Shown here piece by piece: positions 26,910-36,582 of a stretch of DNA of 64,000 nucleotides. How positions within the stretch are numbered: the stretch's first letter is position 1; the number at the start of each line of letters is the position of its first letter. Position numbers and translations under genes: made by a program. Origin of the DNA: Fulvivirga lutimaris (GTDB taxonomy: Bacteria; Bacteroidota; Bacteroidia; Cytophagales; Cyclobacteriaceae); NCBI RefSeq assembly GCF_009711525.1, contig NZ_SMLV01000433.1, positions 1-64,000 on the forward strand, read 5' to 3'. The notes beneath the pieces were generated by a model. That model saw only the letters and a program-made list of their open reading frames with translations, searched no databases and was not told the DNA's origin.

Positions 26910-28406
26910 ATGAAAGGTTTAGATCAATTTGAAGTTTGGTTGATTACGGGTAGCCAGCATTTATACGGAGATGTTGTGCTACAAAACGTAGCCAATCATT
27001 CTGAAGAAATCGCTAAATATTTTGACGGTAATGCTGACATTCCTGTTCAGGTAAAATATAAATCAGTAGTAAAGTCACCAGGTGAAGTGTTAAGCATAAT
27101 TCAGGAGGCTAATAATACACCCAAGTGTATCGGTTTAATCCTATGGATGCACACATTCTCTCCAGCAAAAATGTGGCTCAATGGTCTTAAAATATTGAAT
27201 AAGCCATTCGTTCATTTACATACGCAATACAATGCTGAGATTCCATGGGCGGAAATAGACATGGATTTCATGAACGAAAACCAATCAGCGCATGGCGACC
27301 GTGAATTCGGCTTTATGACTTCTCGACTTCGCATGAAGAGAAAGGTGATTGTTGGACACTGGAAGCAGCAAGATGTTATCGTTAAATTAGCCAAATGGAC
27401 GCGCGTGGCATCAGGTTGGCATGCCATGCAAAACATGAAGGTCGCAAGAATTGGTGACAACATGCGCGAGGTGGCCGTAACTGAAGGTGATAAAGTGGAA
27501 GCACAAATTCGCTTTGGAATGTCTGTGAATGGATATGGTGTTGGTGATGTCGTAAAATATGTAAATGAAATTTCAGACAGCCAGGTTGAGCAGCTCCTTA
27601 AGGAGTATGCTCATAGCTATGAAGTTACAAGCGAAGTATTAAAAAGCGGGTCATTAAAAGATTCAGCAAGAATCGAGCTTGGGTTAAGATCATTTTTGCA
27701 AGAAGGCGGTTTTCAGGCATTCACAGACACGTTCGAAAACCTTCATGGTATGAAGCAATTACCAGGGATTTCTGCGCAGCGTTTAATGGCAGATGGTTAT
27801 GGCTTTGGAGCCGAGGGTGATTGGAAGACTTCAGCACTTTTACATGCTATTAAAGTAATGGATCAAGGTTTAGCTGGGGGTACTTCATTTATGGAAGATT
27901 ATACCTACGATTTCCATAATGGCGATTCCAGAGTGCTTGGTGCGCATATGCTTGAGATATGCCCAACCATTGCAATGGGTAAACCAAAAGTTCAAGTGCA
28001 TCCTTTAGGAATTGGAGGAAAAGAAGATCCTGCCCGTTTGGTGTTTGATGTGGATTCTGGGCCAGCAATTAATGTTTCTTTGATTGATATGGGTAACCGA
28101 TTTAGATTATTGGTAAATGAGGTAGATGCAGTTAAGCCAGAGCATGAGTTACCTAACCTTCCTGTAGCACGAGTACTGTGGGATGCACATCCTAACCTGG
28201 ATGTTGCAGCACAAGCTTGGATTCACGCTGGTGGGGCCCACCACACTGTATTTAGCAAAGCAATTACCACTGAATATATTGAGGATTTTGCTGATATGGC
28301 GGGCATAGAGCTTGTTGTTATCGATAAAGAAACAAGAATGAGAGCCTTCAAAGATGGCTTAAAGTGGAATGAAGTATATTATCATTTATTCGAAAATAAA
28401 CTATAA
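26910..28406 (+). CDS. araA: L-arabinose isomerase
   Basis: A 498-residue enzyme converting L-arabinose to L-ribulose. The N-terminal start [14 protein letters not shown] is the family signature. Metal and catalytic residues lie in [32 protein letters not shown] and [14 protein letters not shown]. These correspond to the two Glu and two His ligands of the E. coli enzyme. Length is normal. It is the third catabolic gene of the operon and is followed after three bases by the epimerase lipoprotein. Confidence 0.96.
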   Translation: MKGLDQFEVWLITGSQHLYGDVVLQNVANHSEEIAKYFDGNADIPVQVKYKSVVKSPGEVLSIIQEANNTPKCIGLILWMHTFSPAKMWLNGLKILNKPFVHLHTQYNAEIPWAEIDMDFMNENQSAHGDREFGFMTSRLRMKRKVIVGHWKQQDVIVKLAKWTRVASGWHAMQNMKVARIGDNMREVAVTEGDKVEAQIRFGMSVNGYGVGDVVKYVNEISDSQVEQLLKEYAHSYEVTSEVLKSGSLKDSARIELGLRSFLQEGGFQAFTDTFENLHGMKQLPGISAQRLMADGYGFGAEGDWKTSALLHAIKVMDQGLAGGTSFMEDYTYDFHNGDSRVLGAHMLEICPTIAMGKPKVQVHPLGIGGKEDPARLVFDVDSGPAINVSLIDMGNRFRLLVNEVDAVKPEHELPNLPVARVLWDAHPNLDVAAQAWIHAGGAHHTVFSKAITTEYIEDFADMAGIELVVIDKETRMRAFKDGLKWNEVYYHLFENKL

Positions 28407-28409
28407 GAC

Positions 28410-29564
28410 ATGAAAACATATTTATCAGGATTGGTTGTACTATTAGTTGCTTTTTCTTGCACTTCAACTAGTCAAAAAACAGAAACAGAAGAAATGGAGG
28501 AACCAAAAGCAACAATTGAAAAATCAGTTTTCGGAACCATGCCAAATGGTGAAGAGGTTCATGAATTTAAGCTGAAAAACAGTCAGGGAATGGAAATGAG
28601 TGTAATCACCTATGGCGGTATTATTCGCACATTAACAGCTCCTGACAAGGATGGAAACTACGATGATATTGTTTTAGGGTATGATAATTTGGACGGTTAT
28701 TTAGAGGCTACTCCGTATTTCGGAGCCATTATTGGGCGTTTCGGGAATAGAATTGCCAAAGGTAAATTCTCACTAGATGGTGAAGAATATCAACTTGCCA
28801 CCAATAACGACCAAAATCACTTACATGGTGGTGTGCGGGGTTTTGATAAGGTAGTTTGGGCGAGTGAAGCTGTAGAAGGTGAAAACAGTGTTGGTGTTAA
28901 AATGACACGCGTGAGCCCTGACATGGAAGAAGGGTATCCTGGAAACCTTACCGTTGAAGTTACTTATACGCTAAACAATGACAATGAGCTTATCTTCGAT
29001 TATAAAGCCACTACAGATAAAGCTACAATCGTTAACCTTACCAACCACGCTTATTACAACTTGGCTGGCGGTGGTGATATTTTAGGGCATGAGCTAAAAT
29101 TAAATGCCTCCAAGTATCTGCCAGTGGATGAAACATTAATTCCTTCAGAAGTTGTATCTGTTGAAGGCACTCCATTCGATTTTACTGATTACAAAGTGAT
29201 TGGAAAGGAAATCAATGAGGAGAATGAGCAACTTAAAAACGGCCTTGGATATGATCATTGTTGGGTGCTTGATGAGTCAGATGATGCATTAACTTTTGCT
29301 GCTTCATTAGTTGAGCCAACTTCTGGAAGAAGAATGGATATTTATACTGAAGAGCCTGGAATTCAATTCTACTCAGGTAATTTTCTTAATGGTACCATCA
29401 CAGGTAAAAACAATACCACTTACCAATTCAGATCGGGATTGTGTTTAGAAACACAGCATTATCCAGACTCTCCAAATAAACCGGAATTTCCTAATGTAGT
29501 TTTAAAACCAGGAGAGACATATTCAACTAAAACATTGACTAAATTTTTAGTACAAAAGGATTAA
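28410..29564 (+). CDS. galM: Aldose 1-epimerase (mutarotase), lipoprotein
   Basis: A 384-residue GalM-family mutarotase interconverting alpha and beta anomers of aldoses. It starts with a lipoprotein signal (MKTYLSGLVVLLVAFSC; lipobox AFSC), so it acts in the envelope, not the cytoplasm. The core shows NRIAKGKFSLDG, NNDQNHLHGG (first catalytic His region), NLTNHAYYNLAG (second His) and a C-terminal Glu region in GLCLETQHYPDSPN. In the ara operon, an exported mutarotase would speed conversion of released arabinose into the anomer used by the adjacent symporter. This last point is inference. Confidence 0.9.
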   Translation: MKTYLSGLVVLLVAFSCTSTSQKTETEEMEEPKATIEKSVFGTMPNGEEVHEFKLKNSQGMEMSVITYGGIIRTLTAPDKDGNYDDIVLGYDNLDGYLEATPYFGAIIGRFGNRIAKGKFSLDGEEYQLATNNDQNHLHGGVRGFDKVVWASEAVEGENSVGVKMTRVSPDMEEGYPGNLTVEVTYTLNNDNELIFDYKATTDKATIVNLTNHAYYNLAGGGDILGHELKLNASKYLPVDETLIPSEVVSVEGTPFDFTDYKVIGKEINEENEQLKNGLGYDHCWVLDESDDALTFAASLVEPTSGRRMDIYTEEPGIQFYSGNFLNGTITGKNNTTYQFRSGLCLETQHYPDSPNKPEFPNVVLKPGETYSTKTLTKFLVQKD

Positions 29565-29568
29565 TGCT

Positions 29569-31296
29569 ATGACGCAGTTTGCAACTTTAGACTGGATTGT
29601 ACTCGCCATTTTTGCGGCAGCTTTAATTGGTATTATTGTTTGGGTATTTAAACAAAAGCAATCCAGTTCAGGAGATTATTTCCTGGCAGGAAGAGATGCC
29701 TCCTGGGTGGCCATCGGGGCTTCAATTTTTGCTTCTAATATTGGTTCTGAACATTTAATAGGGTTAGCAGGTGCTGGAGCATCCAGTGGTTTGGCTATGG
29801 CACACTGGGAAATTCAGGGTTGGATGATCCTTATATTAGGATGGGTTTTTGTACCATTCTATACGCGAAGTATGGTTACCACTATGCCCGAATTCCTTGA
29901 AAAACGCTACAATAAGGAGTCAAGATCAATATTATCTATCATTTCATTAGTGAGTTATGTGCTGACTAAGGTTGCTGTTACTGTATATGCAGGAGGATTA
30001 GTGTTTAAAGAGGTATTTGGGATTGAAACACTGTGGGGCATCGATTTCTTCTGGATTTCAGCAATAGGTTTGGTAATTCTGACTGCAGTTTATACCGTAG
30101 TAGGAGGTATGAAATCCGTACTTTATACATCGGTACTTCAAACACCAATTTTGCTGTTGGGCTCAATTATAATCGTAGTGTTGGGCTTGCAAGCTGTTGG
30201 CGGATGGGAAGAGGTGCTTAGAATTACCAGTGCCGTTCAAGTAAATGAATATGGCGATTCAATGACGAATCTTGTTCGAAGTAATAAAGATGAGAGTTTC
30301 CCTTGGTTGGGTGTGTTAATAGGCTCATCCGTGATTGGATTCTGGTACTGGTGTACGGACCAATATATTGTTCAAAGAGTATTGTCTGGTAAAGACGAAA
30401 CACAAGCGAGACGAGGAACAATTTTTGGCGCTTACTTAAAATTAACACCTGTGTTCTTGTTTATGATTCCAGGTATGATTGCCTTTGCTATGGCGCAAAA
30501 AGGAGTAATTCTCAATGGAGAAGTATTTACACTATCGTCTTCTGATGCAGCTTTTCCGACTTTGGTTGCCAAGTTATTGCCAGCTGGTGTTAAGGGGTTA
30601 GTGGTGTGCGGAATTCTGGCAGCATTAATGAGTTCATTGGCCTCATTATTTAACTCATCGGCAATGCTATTTACAATTGACTTTTATAAGAAGTTTAAAC
30701 CGGAAGCTTCTGAAAAGAAATTGTTAAGTGTAGGCAGAATGGCCACTGTTGTAATTGTTATACTTGGTATACTATGGATTCCAATTATGCGTAGCATAGG
30801 TGATGTTCTCTATACCTATTTGCAAGATGTGCAATCTGTTTTGGCACCTGGAATAGCGGCCGCATTTTTACTTGGAATACTTTCTTCCAAGCCAACTCCG
30901 CTTGGTGGAATGTGGGGGATGATTGCAGGTTTTATTATTGGAGTGTTTCGCTTAGGAGCTAAAGTATTTTATACAACCAAGGCTGGTAATGCTGGGTATG
31001 AAGATGTAAAACTTTGGGCCTCTGAGAATGGCATTGACAATTTCTTCTATAACTTATTTTATGACGTAAATTGGCTTTTCTTCTGTGGAGGCATGTTGGT
31101 GTTCAGTATGTTTGTCATCATCATTGTAAGTATGTTCACTAAATCTGCACCCGCTGCGCAAATTGCTGGATTGACTTTTGGATCTGCCACTGCAGAACAG
31201 AAAGCTGCTAGTCGCAAGAGTTGGAATAAATGGGATATAATCCATTCTGTTATTATTATTGGACTTACCGTATTATTCTACATTAATTTCTGGTAG
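29569..31296 (+). CDS. Sodium:sugar symporter (SSS family), probable arabinose transporter
   Basis: A 575-residue inner-membrane protein with about 14 hydrophobic segments, member of the sodium:solute symporter (SGLT-like) family. Typical elements are DYFLAGRDASWVAIGASIF, the unwound-helix region ASNIGSEHLIGLAGAGA, and FWYWCTDQYIVQRVLSGKD, which is diagnostic for the sugar-transporting SGLT branch. It is the last tightly spaced gene of the arabinose operon, starting four bases after the epimerase stop. L-arabinose is therefore the most likely substrate. Outer-membrane SusC/SusD homologues are absent from the locus, so entry of oligosaccharides needs another route. Confidence 0.9.
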   Translation: MTQFATLDWIVLAIFAAALIGIIVWVFKQKQSSSGDYFLAGRDASWVAIGASIFASNIGSEHLIGLAGAGASSGLAMAHWEIQGWMILILGWVFVPFYTRSMVTTMPEFLEKRYNKESRSILSIISLVSYVLTKVAVTVYAGGLVFKEVFGIETLWGIDFFWISAIGLVILTAVYTVVGGMKSVLYTSVLQTPILLLGSIIIVVLGLQAVGGWEEVLRITSAVQVNEYGDSMTNLVRSNKDESFPWLGVLIGSSVIGFWYWCTDQYIVQRVLSGKDETQARRGTIFGAYLKLTPVFLFMIPGMIAFAMAQKGVILNGEVFTLSSSDAAFPTLVAKLLPAGVKGLVVCGILAALMSSLASLFNSSAMLFTIDFYKKFKPEASEKKLLSVGRMATVVIVILGILWIPIMRSIGDVLYTYLQDVQSVLAPGIAAAFLLGILSSKPTPLGGMWGMIAGFIIGVFRLGAKVFYTTKAGNAGYEDVKLWASENGIDNFFYNLFYDVNWLFFCGGMLVFSMFVIIIVSMFTKSAPAAQIAGLTFGSATAEQKAASRKSWNKWDIIHSVIIIGLTVLFYINFW

Positions 31297-31382
31297 GGAA
31301 GTATTTAGACGATTATGATATTGCTCAGCAAATTAAACTATATGGTTATCGAGATGGAGCACCTAAATTGATAAAAAAATAA
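31287..31382 (+). pseudogene. Orphan coding-like fragment after the arabinose symporter
   Basis: In the frame shifted against the symporter end, 31 codons are open up to TAA at 31380-31382. They read in part GKYLDDYDIAQQIKL and YGYRDGAPKLIKK. The composition looks like a real protein C-terminus, but there is no start codon. It may be the remnant of a deleted gene that once followed the arabinose operon. I cannot name the parent family. Confidence 0.3.
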
Positions 31383-31418
31383 ATCGGTTGATGGATGACC
31401 TGAAATAGACTTTTAATA

Positions 31419-32057
31419 ATGAAGGGTGTAATTTTTGATTTAGATGGAACCATGGTGGATAACATGATGATTCACCATAAAGCCTGGCAGGAGACCTTGA
31501 GTGAGCTAGGGCTTGAAATGAGTATTGAAGAAGTAATGGAAAGAGTGCATGGAATTAATGAAGAGATTCTTGCACGACTTTTTAAAGAGAGGTTCACATT
31601 TGAAGAGCGAACAGCTATTTCAGCCAAAAAGGAAAAAAGGTATAGAGAGCTATTTGCCCCTCAGCTTACCCTTTTAGATGGGCTACACGATTTCCTCCAT
31701 GTCCTAAAAAGCAAAAAGATACCCATGGCGGTGGCCACTGCTGCACCAAAAATCAACATGGATTTCATAATTGATAATTTAGAAATACGATCCTTGTTTA
31801 AAGCTACGCTTCATGCTGGGCATGTTACCAAAGGCAAGCCTGATCCGGAAGTATTTCTGAAAGCAGCCCAGGCCATCAGGGTTGACCCCAAAGATTGTGT
31901 GGTGTTTGAGGATAGTCCAACTGGAGCCAAGGCTGCGGTAGCTGCTGGGTGCAGTTTAGTAGTGGTTACAACCACACACCAGCATGATGATTTTCAAGGT
32001 ATTACTGTCGATAAATTTATATCCAACTACATAGACCTAAGCATCGGAGATATTTAA
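31419..32057 (+). CDS. HAD-superfamily hydrolase (beta-phosphoglucomutase-like)
   Basis: A 212-residue HAD subfamily IA enzyme. Motif I is D7-L-D9-G-T (FDLDGTMVDNM), a helical cap follows, motif II is VATAAP, motif III includes KGKPDPEVFLKAA, and motif IV is VFEDSPTGAKAA. These resemble beta-phosphoglucomutase and sugar-phosphate phosphatases. It lies 122 bases downstream of the arabinose symporter, a larger gap than inside the operon. It may be co-transcribed or have its own promoter. A sugar-phosphate substrate is plausible, but the exact reaction is unknown. Confidence 0.82.
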   Translation: MKGVIFDLDGTMVDNMMIHHKAWQETLSELGLEMSIEEVMERVHGINEEILARLFKERFTFEERTAISAKKEKRYRELFAPQLTLLDGLHDFLHVLKSKKIPMAVATAAPKINMDFIIDNLEIRSLFKATLHAGHVTKGKPDPEVFLKAAQAIRVDPKDCVVFEDSPTGAKAAVAAGCSLVVVTTTHQHDDFQGITVDKFISNYIDLSIGDI

Positions 32058-32103
32058 TCCTGTCTTGGTAACATTTAGAAGCATCCCTTTTTGTAAGTTC
32101 TAA

Positions 32104-34470
32104 TTAATCCTCTTTCAAAACATTAACAGGGTTCGCTAGTCCGGCCTGGATGGTTTTAGCACTTACAGTTATCATAGCAACTGCTAGTACGGCCAATATT
32201 GTGATGCCAAATACCATAGGGCTAATCTCAATGTGATAAGCAAATCCGTTTAGCCAATCATTTAGATAGTAAATTCCGATAGGCACTGAAACAACAAATC
32301 CGATTAGGATTAGCGCTGCAAACCTTTTTGACATGAGCTGCACTATTGAGTATATAGATGCCCCCAAAACTTTTCTGATACCAATTTCTTTCTTCCTCTT
32401 TTCTACATTATAAGAGACAATACCAAATAGGCCCAGGCATGCTATTATGATTGCCACCGTTGAAAAAATCGTGCTCATCAATAAAAGCCTGCTTTCTGAC
32501 TCATACATTGTAGCTACATTTTCATCAATGAAAGCATAATCGAATGGTAAAGTTGAGTTTAAAATTGACCACTTAGATTCTGCAAAGTCAATGATCGTTT
32601 TGGCTTTCCCAGGTCTTGCATTTATTGTTAGATAGCTATGGGCAGCATTGGAAGGCACTCGATGAAAATGAATTATGGGCCTAACTTCATCGCGCATGGT
32701 TTCAAAATTGAAATTATCAATTACACCCACTACATTTATCCTATTGTTCCCAATCCTAATGGCTTTCCCCTCAATATCTTCAAAACCAAATGCTTCCATT
32801 GCAGATTTATTAAGCACAGCAGATTCTCTTTGATCCCCATAGGCATCATCATTAAAGTTTGAGCCTTGAATAATTTCTATTCCGTAGGTTTCAAAAAACT
32901 TAGCATCATGATATGTATATGCCATTCTCAATGGGTCGCCATCCCAGCCGTCAGGTCTTACAAAAAGATAGGAGTTAGTCCAGTCTGTGGGAATGTTTCT
33001 TGAGGTAGTAATTGAGATAACATCACTATGCTTGGCAATTTCATTTTTGAAGGTTTCAATTCTGGTAATGGTAGTGGAATCGCTGCTTTCAAAATCGCGA
33101 AGTGAAAGAGGGATAGCCACCTGATTATCTTTCTTAAAACCCATATCGGTGTTTTGCATAAAGCTGATTTGATCATTGATCACTAAAGTGCCTACAATTA
33201 GAAGTATGGATACTACAAACTGAAATGCAATCATTAAATCTCTGAGGTTGTTTTTGCCCATTGATTTATCAAAACTCCCTTTAAGCGAAGAAATAATTCC
33301 AAACCTGGAAATTAAGTAGGCTGGGTAAGCCCCGGACAGCATGCTTATAATCAAAGTAAGGCTCACTAAAACTGCAATAGTACTGAACTGATTGAAGCCA
33401 ACAGCAAGCTGAAGATCAAAAGCGGAATTAATAAAAGGTAAGCATAGTGATACCAGTAGTATTGCTATTCCCATGCTGATAGAGGAAACAACCAAAGATT
33501 CACCTAAAAACTGTCTTGCTAATTGCTTCCTTGAGCTGCCAATCACTTTTTTAACTGCTACTTCTTTTGATCTACCTAAGGCGCTGCTGGCAAACAGGTT
33601 GATAAAGTTAATAGACGATATTAACAATATGCCAGCTGCAATGTATAACAAGATATATGCGATATCAGTATCGCCTATAATGGTGCTGTATACGTTGTGT
33701 AATGGTAACAATTTGAAATTGGTTCTATTTTGAACTTCTGCATCCCAAATGTTTTTGATTAAATCTGGAAATTTAGCCTCAAGTGATGCAGCATTGTTTG
33801 GATTATCGAGCTGTACATAAGTATGTAAAAATGAACCGCCCCAGTTATTCTCATAATCTGGGTATTCTGGTATTGTTTTTAGTGATATTAAATGGTCAAT
33901 TTGAATGGATGAGTTGGTTGGAATAGGACGAAGTACACCTGTCACCTCATATACCCTTTCAAAGTCTATTCTTAAAGTTTTGCCTATAGGATCGGCATCA
34001 CCAAAGTATTTTGTTGCCATTTCCTGAGATAAAATAATGGCATTTTTAATAGGAAAAGGGTTATTAACGTCACCTTTTATCAGGTCGAAGTCAAACATTT
34101 GAAAAAGAGATTCGTCTGAATAAGCTAAGCTACCTTCAAATCGCTCATCACCAATTTCAAATAAGCTGTTGTCTGTAAAAAAGCGAGTGGAGTTAATTGC
34201 TTCTGGGTATTCAGTAACTAGACGCTCACCCATTGGCACCCAGGTATCATAGGTGGCTTGAGTTTCATTAGGGGTAATCCGCTCTTTGTAAGCCATGAAT
34301 ATGGACTCTGACTTTTCATGATATTGGTCATAAGTCAGTTCGTGTGTGGAAAATGTGATAATAATAATCGTTGCTGCTAACCCAAGAGCCAGCCCGAAGA
34401 TGTTTAAGAAGGTATAGAGTTTTTGACGTAGGAAACTTCTAAAGGTGATTTTGAGAAATGTTTGTAACAT
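32104..34470 (-). CDS. ABC transporter permease, FtsX/MacB type
   Basis: A protein of about 788 residues with two MacB-type periplasmic domains and two FtsX permease modules, the duplicated form common in Bacteroidota. It has an N-terminal transmembrane helix (LNIFGLALGLAATIIIITF), three helices around residues 270-400 with SINFINLFASSALGRSKEVA, and a second set at the C-terminus with EIGIRKVLGASIYSIVQLMS. Each FtsX module carries the KEVAVKKVIG/KEIGIRKVLG coupling segment. No ATPase gene is adjacent, so it pairs with one encoded elsewhere. Such permeases transmit mechanical force across the inner membrane for lipoprotein, antibiotic or peptide export. I chose ATG 34470 (MLQTFLKITFRSF), the standard family start, over the in-frame codon 60 bases upstream. 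Confidence 0.85.
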   Translation of the reverse strand: MLQTFLKITFRSFLRQKLYTFLNIFGLALGLAATIIIITFSTHELTYDQYHEKSESIFMAYKERITPNETQATYDTWVPMGERLVTEYPEAINSTRFFTDNSLFEIGDERFEGSLAYSDESLFQMFDFDLIKGDVNNPFPIKNAIILSQEMATKYFGDADPIGKTLRIDFERVYEVTGVLRPIPTNSSIQIDHLISLKTIPEYPDYENNWGGSFLHTYVQLDNPNNAASLEAKFPDLIKNIWDAEVQNRTNFKLLPLHNVYSTIIGDTDIAYILLYIAAGILLISSINFINLFASSALGRSKEVAVKKVIGSSRKQLARQFLGESLVVSSISMGIAILLVSLCLPFINSAFDLQLAVGFNQFSTIAVLVSLTLIISMLSGAYPAYLISRFGIISSLKGSFDKSMGKNNLRDLMIAFQFVVSILLIVGTLVINDQISFMQNTDMGFKKDNQVAIPLSLRDFESSDSTTITRIETFKNEIAKHSDVISITTSRNIPTDWTNSYLFVRPDGWDGDPLRMAYTYHDAKFFETYGIEIIQGSNFNDDAYGDQRESAVLNKSAMEAFGFEDIEGKAIRIGNNRINVVGVIDNFNFETMRDEVRPIIHFHRVPSNAAHSYLTINARPGKAKTIIDFAESKWSILNSTLPFDYAFIDENVATMYESESRLLLMSTIFSTVAIIIACLGLFGIVSYNVEKRKKEIGIRKVLGASIYSIVQLMSKRFAALILIGFVVSVPIGIYYLNDWLNGFAYHIEISPMVFGITILAVLAVAMITVSAKTIQAGLANPVNVLKED

Positions 34471-34654
34471 GAGTTTGAGTTTTTGACCATTGCTAAAATA
34501 GATAACGTGGCTCAAAAAAAATGGATTCAAACATCAGCTGTGGGATAGATGTAGTGAAGTGTGAAATAAGTGCATTGAATATTTTGATAACATTCAAGTT
34601 AATACTCTTGGTCTTACAACTATTTACAAAAGTGCTTTTTTTATAATCATCCTA

Positions 34655-34682
34655 AATTGCTAATTGCCAATTGTTAATTGAT
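34655..34682. repeat. Four tandem 7-base AATTGNN units upstream of rmuC
   Basis: AATTGCT, AATTGCC, AATTGTT and AATTGAT follow each other without a gap just before the rmuC start at 34692. They may be a protein-binding array or simple low-complexity sequence. Confidence 0.55.
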
Positions 34683-34691
34683 ATTTGAATA

Positions 34692-35990
34692 ATGATTGAA
34701 TTACTCTGGTTAGCGGTAGGTATTGTTGTTGGCGGAATAGCTGCCTGGTTTATAGCTAAATTTAAGTTTTCAGGAAATAATGGCTCAGCATCTGAACTTA
34801 AGATGGAGCGTGAAAGGGTTGATGATCTTAAGAATCAAAATGTAGAGTTTAAAAAGGAGCTTGAAACTGAGCGCACAAAAGTTATAGAGCTTAATAATAG
34901 TCTGGCTGCTACCGAAGCTGATTACCGAAACCTTCAGGAGCGTTTAGCAGAGCAGAAGCAGGAGTTAAAAAGTCTTCAGGATCAATTTGCAGTACAGTTC
35001 AAAAACCTGGCAAATGAGATTTTTGAAGAAAAGACTAAGAAGTTCACTGACCAGAATAAAACTAACCTTTCTGAAATACTCAATCCGCTGAGAGAGAAGA
35101 TTGGTGAGTTTGAGAAAAAGGTGGAACTAAGCAGTAAAGAGAATCTACAATATAGCACTGCCTTGAAAGAGCAACTTACTGGTTTGAAAGAACTAAATCG
35201 GCAGATGACCAAGGAGACTGAAAACCTGACAAAAGCCTTAAAAGGAGATAGCAAAGCTCAGGGCAATTGGGGAGAAATGCAAATAGAACTGATACTTGAA
35301 AAGGCAGGTTTGCAAAAGGATGTCCATTATTTTAAAGAGAAGAATTTCAAGACTGAAGATCAGCAAAATCAGCGGCCTGATTATATTATATTGATGCCTG
35401 ATGACAAAGCTATTGTTTTGGATTCAAAGGTATCATTAACAGCCTATGCAAATTATTTTGATGCGGAACCAGATCGTCAGCCAGGGTTATTAAAACAGCA
35501 CCTTGACAGTGTTAATGGCCATATCAAAATGCTTAGCGATAAGAAATATCAGAATATTCATGACATCAATCAACCTGATTATGTGATGATGTTTATTGCC
35601 AACGAGCCCGCTTTGACAGTTGCGCTTAAGGAAGATCAAGACCTGTATGAAAAGGCACTGGATAGAAATATAGTTTTGGTGAGCACCACAACGTTAATGG
35701 CCACGCTTAGAACCATTTCGTATATCTGGAAACAAGACCTGCAAAACAAAAATGCTATTGAGATTGCTCGTCAGGCCGGTGCGTTGTATGACAAGTTTGT
35801 AAACTTCTCTGAGGACTTAATAAAGATTGGTAAGAGTCTTGACCAAACAAAAGCCATTTATTCTGAAGCTTCTAAAAAGCTTTATGAAGGAAATGACAAC
35901 CTTGTGAGAAAGACTGAAAGACTTAAGGAGCTTGGGGCAAAAGCGAGTAAATCTATTGCTCAAAAGCTACTAGATAAAGCTGAAGACTAG
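34692..35990 (+). CDS. rmuC: DNA recombination protein RmuC homologue
   Basis: A 432-residue protein with an N-terminal membrane anchor (LWLAVGIVVGGIAAWFIAKF), a long coiled coil (about 30-190) rich in Glu, Lys and Gln, and the RmuC core. The core includes GNWGEMQIELILEKAGL, RPDYIILMPDDKAIVLDSKVS and MMFIANEPAL. The DSK triplet resembles the PD-(D/E)xK nuclease-like core assigned to this family. RmuC limits recombination at inverted repeats in E. coli. Its 3' end overlaps the convergent Lrp regulator by four bases. The promoter region carries four head-to-tail AATTGNN units. Confidence 0.9.
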   Translation: MIELLWLAVGIVVGGIAAWFIAKFKFSGNNGSASELKMERERVDDLKNQNVEFKKELETERTKVIELNNSLAATEADYRNLQERLAEQKQELKSLQDQFAVQFKNLANEIFEEKTKKFTDQNKTNLSEILNPLREKIGEFEKKVELSSKENLQYSTALKEQLTGLKELNRQMTKETENLTKALKGDSKAQGNWGEMQIELILEKAGLQKDVHYFKEKNFKTEDQQNQRPDYIILMPDDKAIVLDSKVSLTAYANYFDAEPDRQPGLLKQHLDSVNGHIKMLSDKKYQNIHDINQPDYVMMFIANEPALTVALKEDQDLYEKALDRNIVLVSTTTLMATLRTISYIWKQDLQNKNAIEIARQAGALYDKFVNFSEDLIKIGKSLDQTKAIYSEASKKLYEGNDNLVRKTERLKELGAKASKSIAQKLLDKAED

Positions 35991-36442
35991 TCAACAGGTA
36001 GCACTCGTGTTTGCTTTATTTTATTAAGTACCATATGGCTATGAACCAACCCAATATTTTCTAGCTTGGCCAGTTTCTTATTTACAAAATCACCATAGTC
36101 ATCCATATTCCTGACGAGCACTTTTAATAAAAAGTCAAATGAGCCTGCCAGATGGTAACATTCCAATACCTCATCAAATTTTTTGATATCTCCTTCAAAT
36201 TGCTTTAAGAAGTCAGCTTTGTGAGACTCTAAGGTAACAGAGCAGAATACCTCAAGACCAAAGCCCATCTTTTTCTCATCAATATGGGCATGGTAGCCAG
36301 TAATTATCCCTTGCTGTTCAAGCCTTCTCAATCTGTCATAGATAGGTGTAATGCTCAGGCCTAATTCTCGGCTTAACTCTTTCATGGCAAGCTTGCCATT
36401 GTGCTGTAGTAAAGAGACTAATTTTCTATCAATTGAATCCAT
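35987..36442 (-). CDS. Lrp/AsnC-family transcriptional regulator
   Basis: A 151-residue regulator with an N-terminal helix-turn-helix (DRKLVSLLQHNGKLAMKELS ... LGLSITPIYDRLRRLEQQGI) and a C-terminal ligand-binding RAM domain (SVTLESHKADFL ... CYHLAGSFDFLLKVLVRNMD). It has the usual length for the family. It is divergent from a methionine gamma-lyase-like gene, and the 140 bases between them contain nested inverted repeats (36448-36523). Autoregulation and control of the lyase by an amino acid are the natural reading, but this is inference. The start ATG at 36442 is fixed by the conserved MDSIDRKL beginning. Confidence 0.9.
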   Translation of the reverse strand: MDSIDRKLVSLLQHNGKLAMKELSRELGLSITPIYDRLRRLEQQGIITGYHAHIDEKKMGFGLEVFCSVTLESHKADFLKQFEGDIKKFDEVLECYHLAGSFDFLLKVLVRNMDDYGDFVNKKLAKLENIGLVHSHMVLNKIKQTRVLPVD

Positions 36443-36447
36443 TGACT

Positions 36448-36523
36448 TATACTGTTTTGCTTTAAAATATATATAAATACAGTATATATCAACTGATATA
36501 TAATTAAATATTAGTTGATATAT
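36448..36523. promoter_or_regulatory. Nested inverted repeats, candidate Lrp operator
   Basis: Three symmetries overlap between the divergent regulator and lyase genes. ATATATCA-AC-TGATATAT (36484-36501) is a perfect palindrome with a 2-base centre. ATATATCAACT (36484-36494) is repeated inverted as AGTTGATATAT (36513-36523). TATACTG (36448-36454) is mirrored by CAGTATA (36480-36486). Lrp-family proteins bind several phased palindromes, so this is the likely operator for autoregulation and for the lyase promoter. Confidence 0.55.
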
Positions 36524-36582
36524 CTGACTATGTGGCGATTAATATAAATAATTTACTAATTGAGGTATAAAATAGTATTGCT

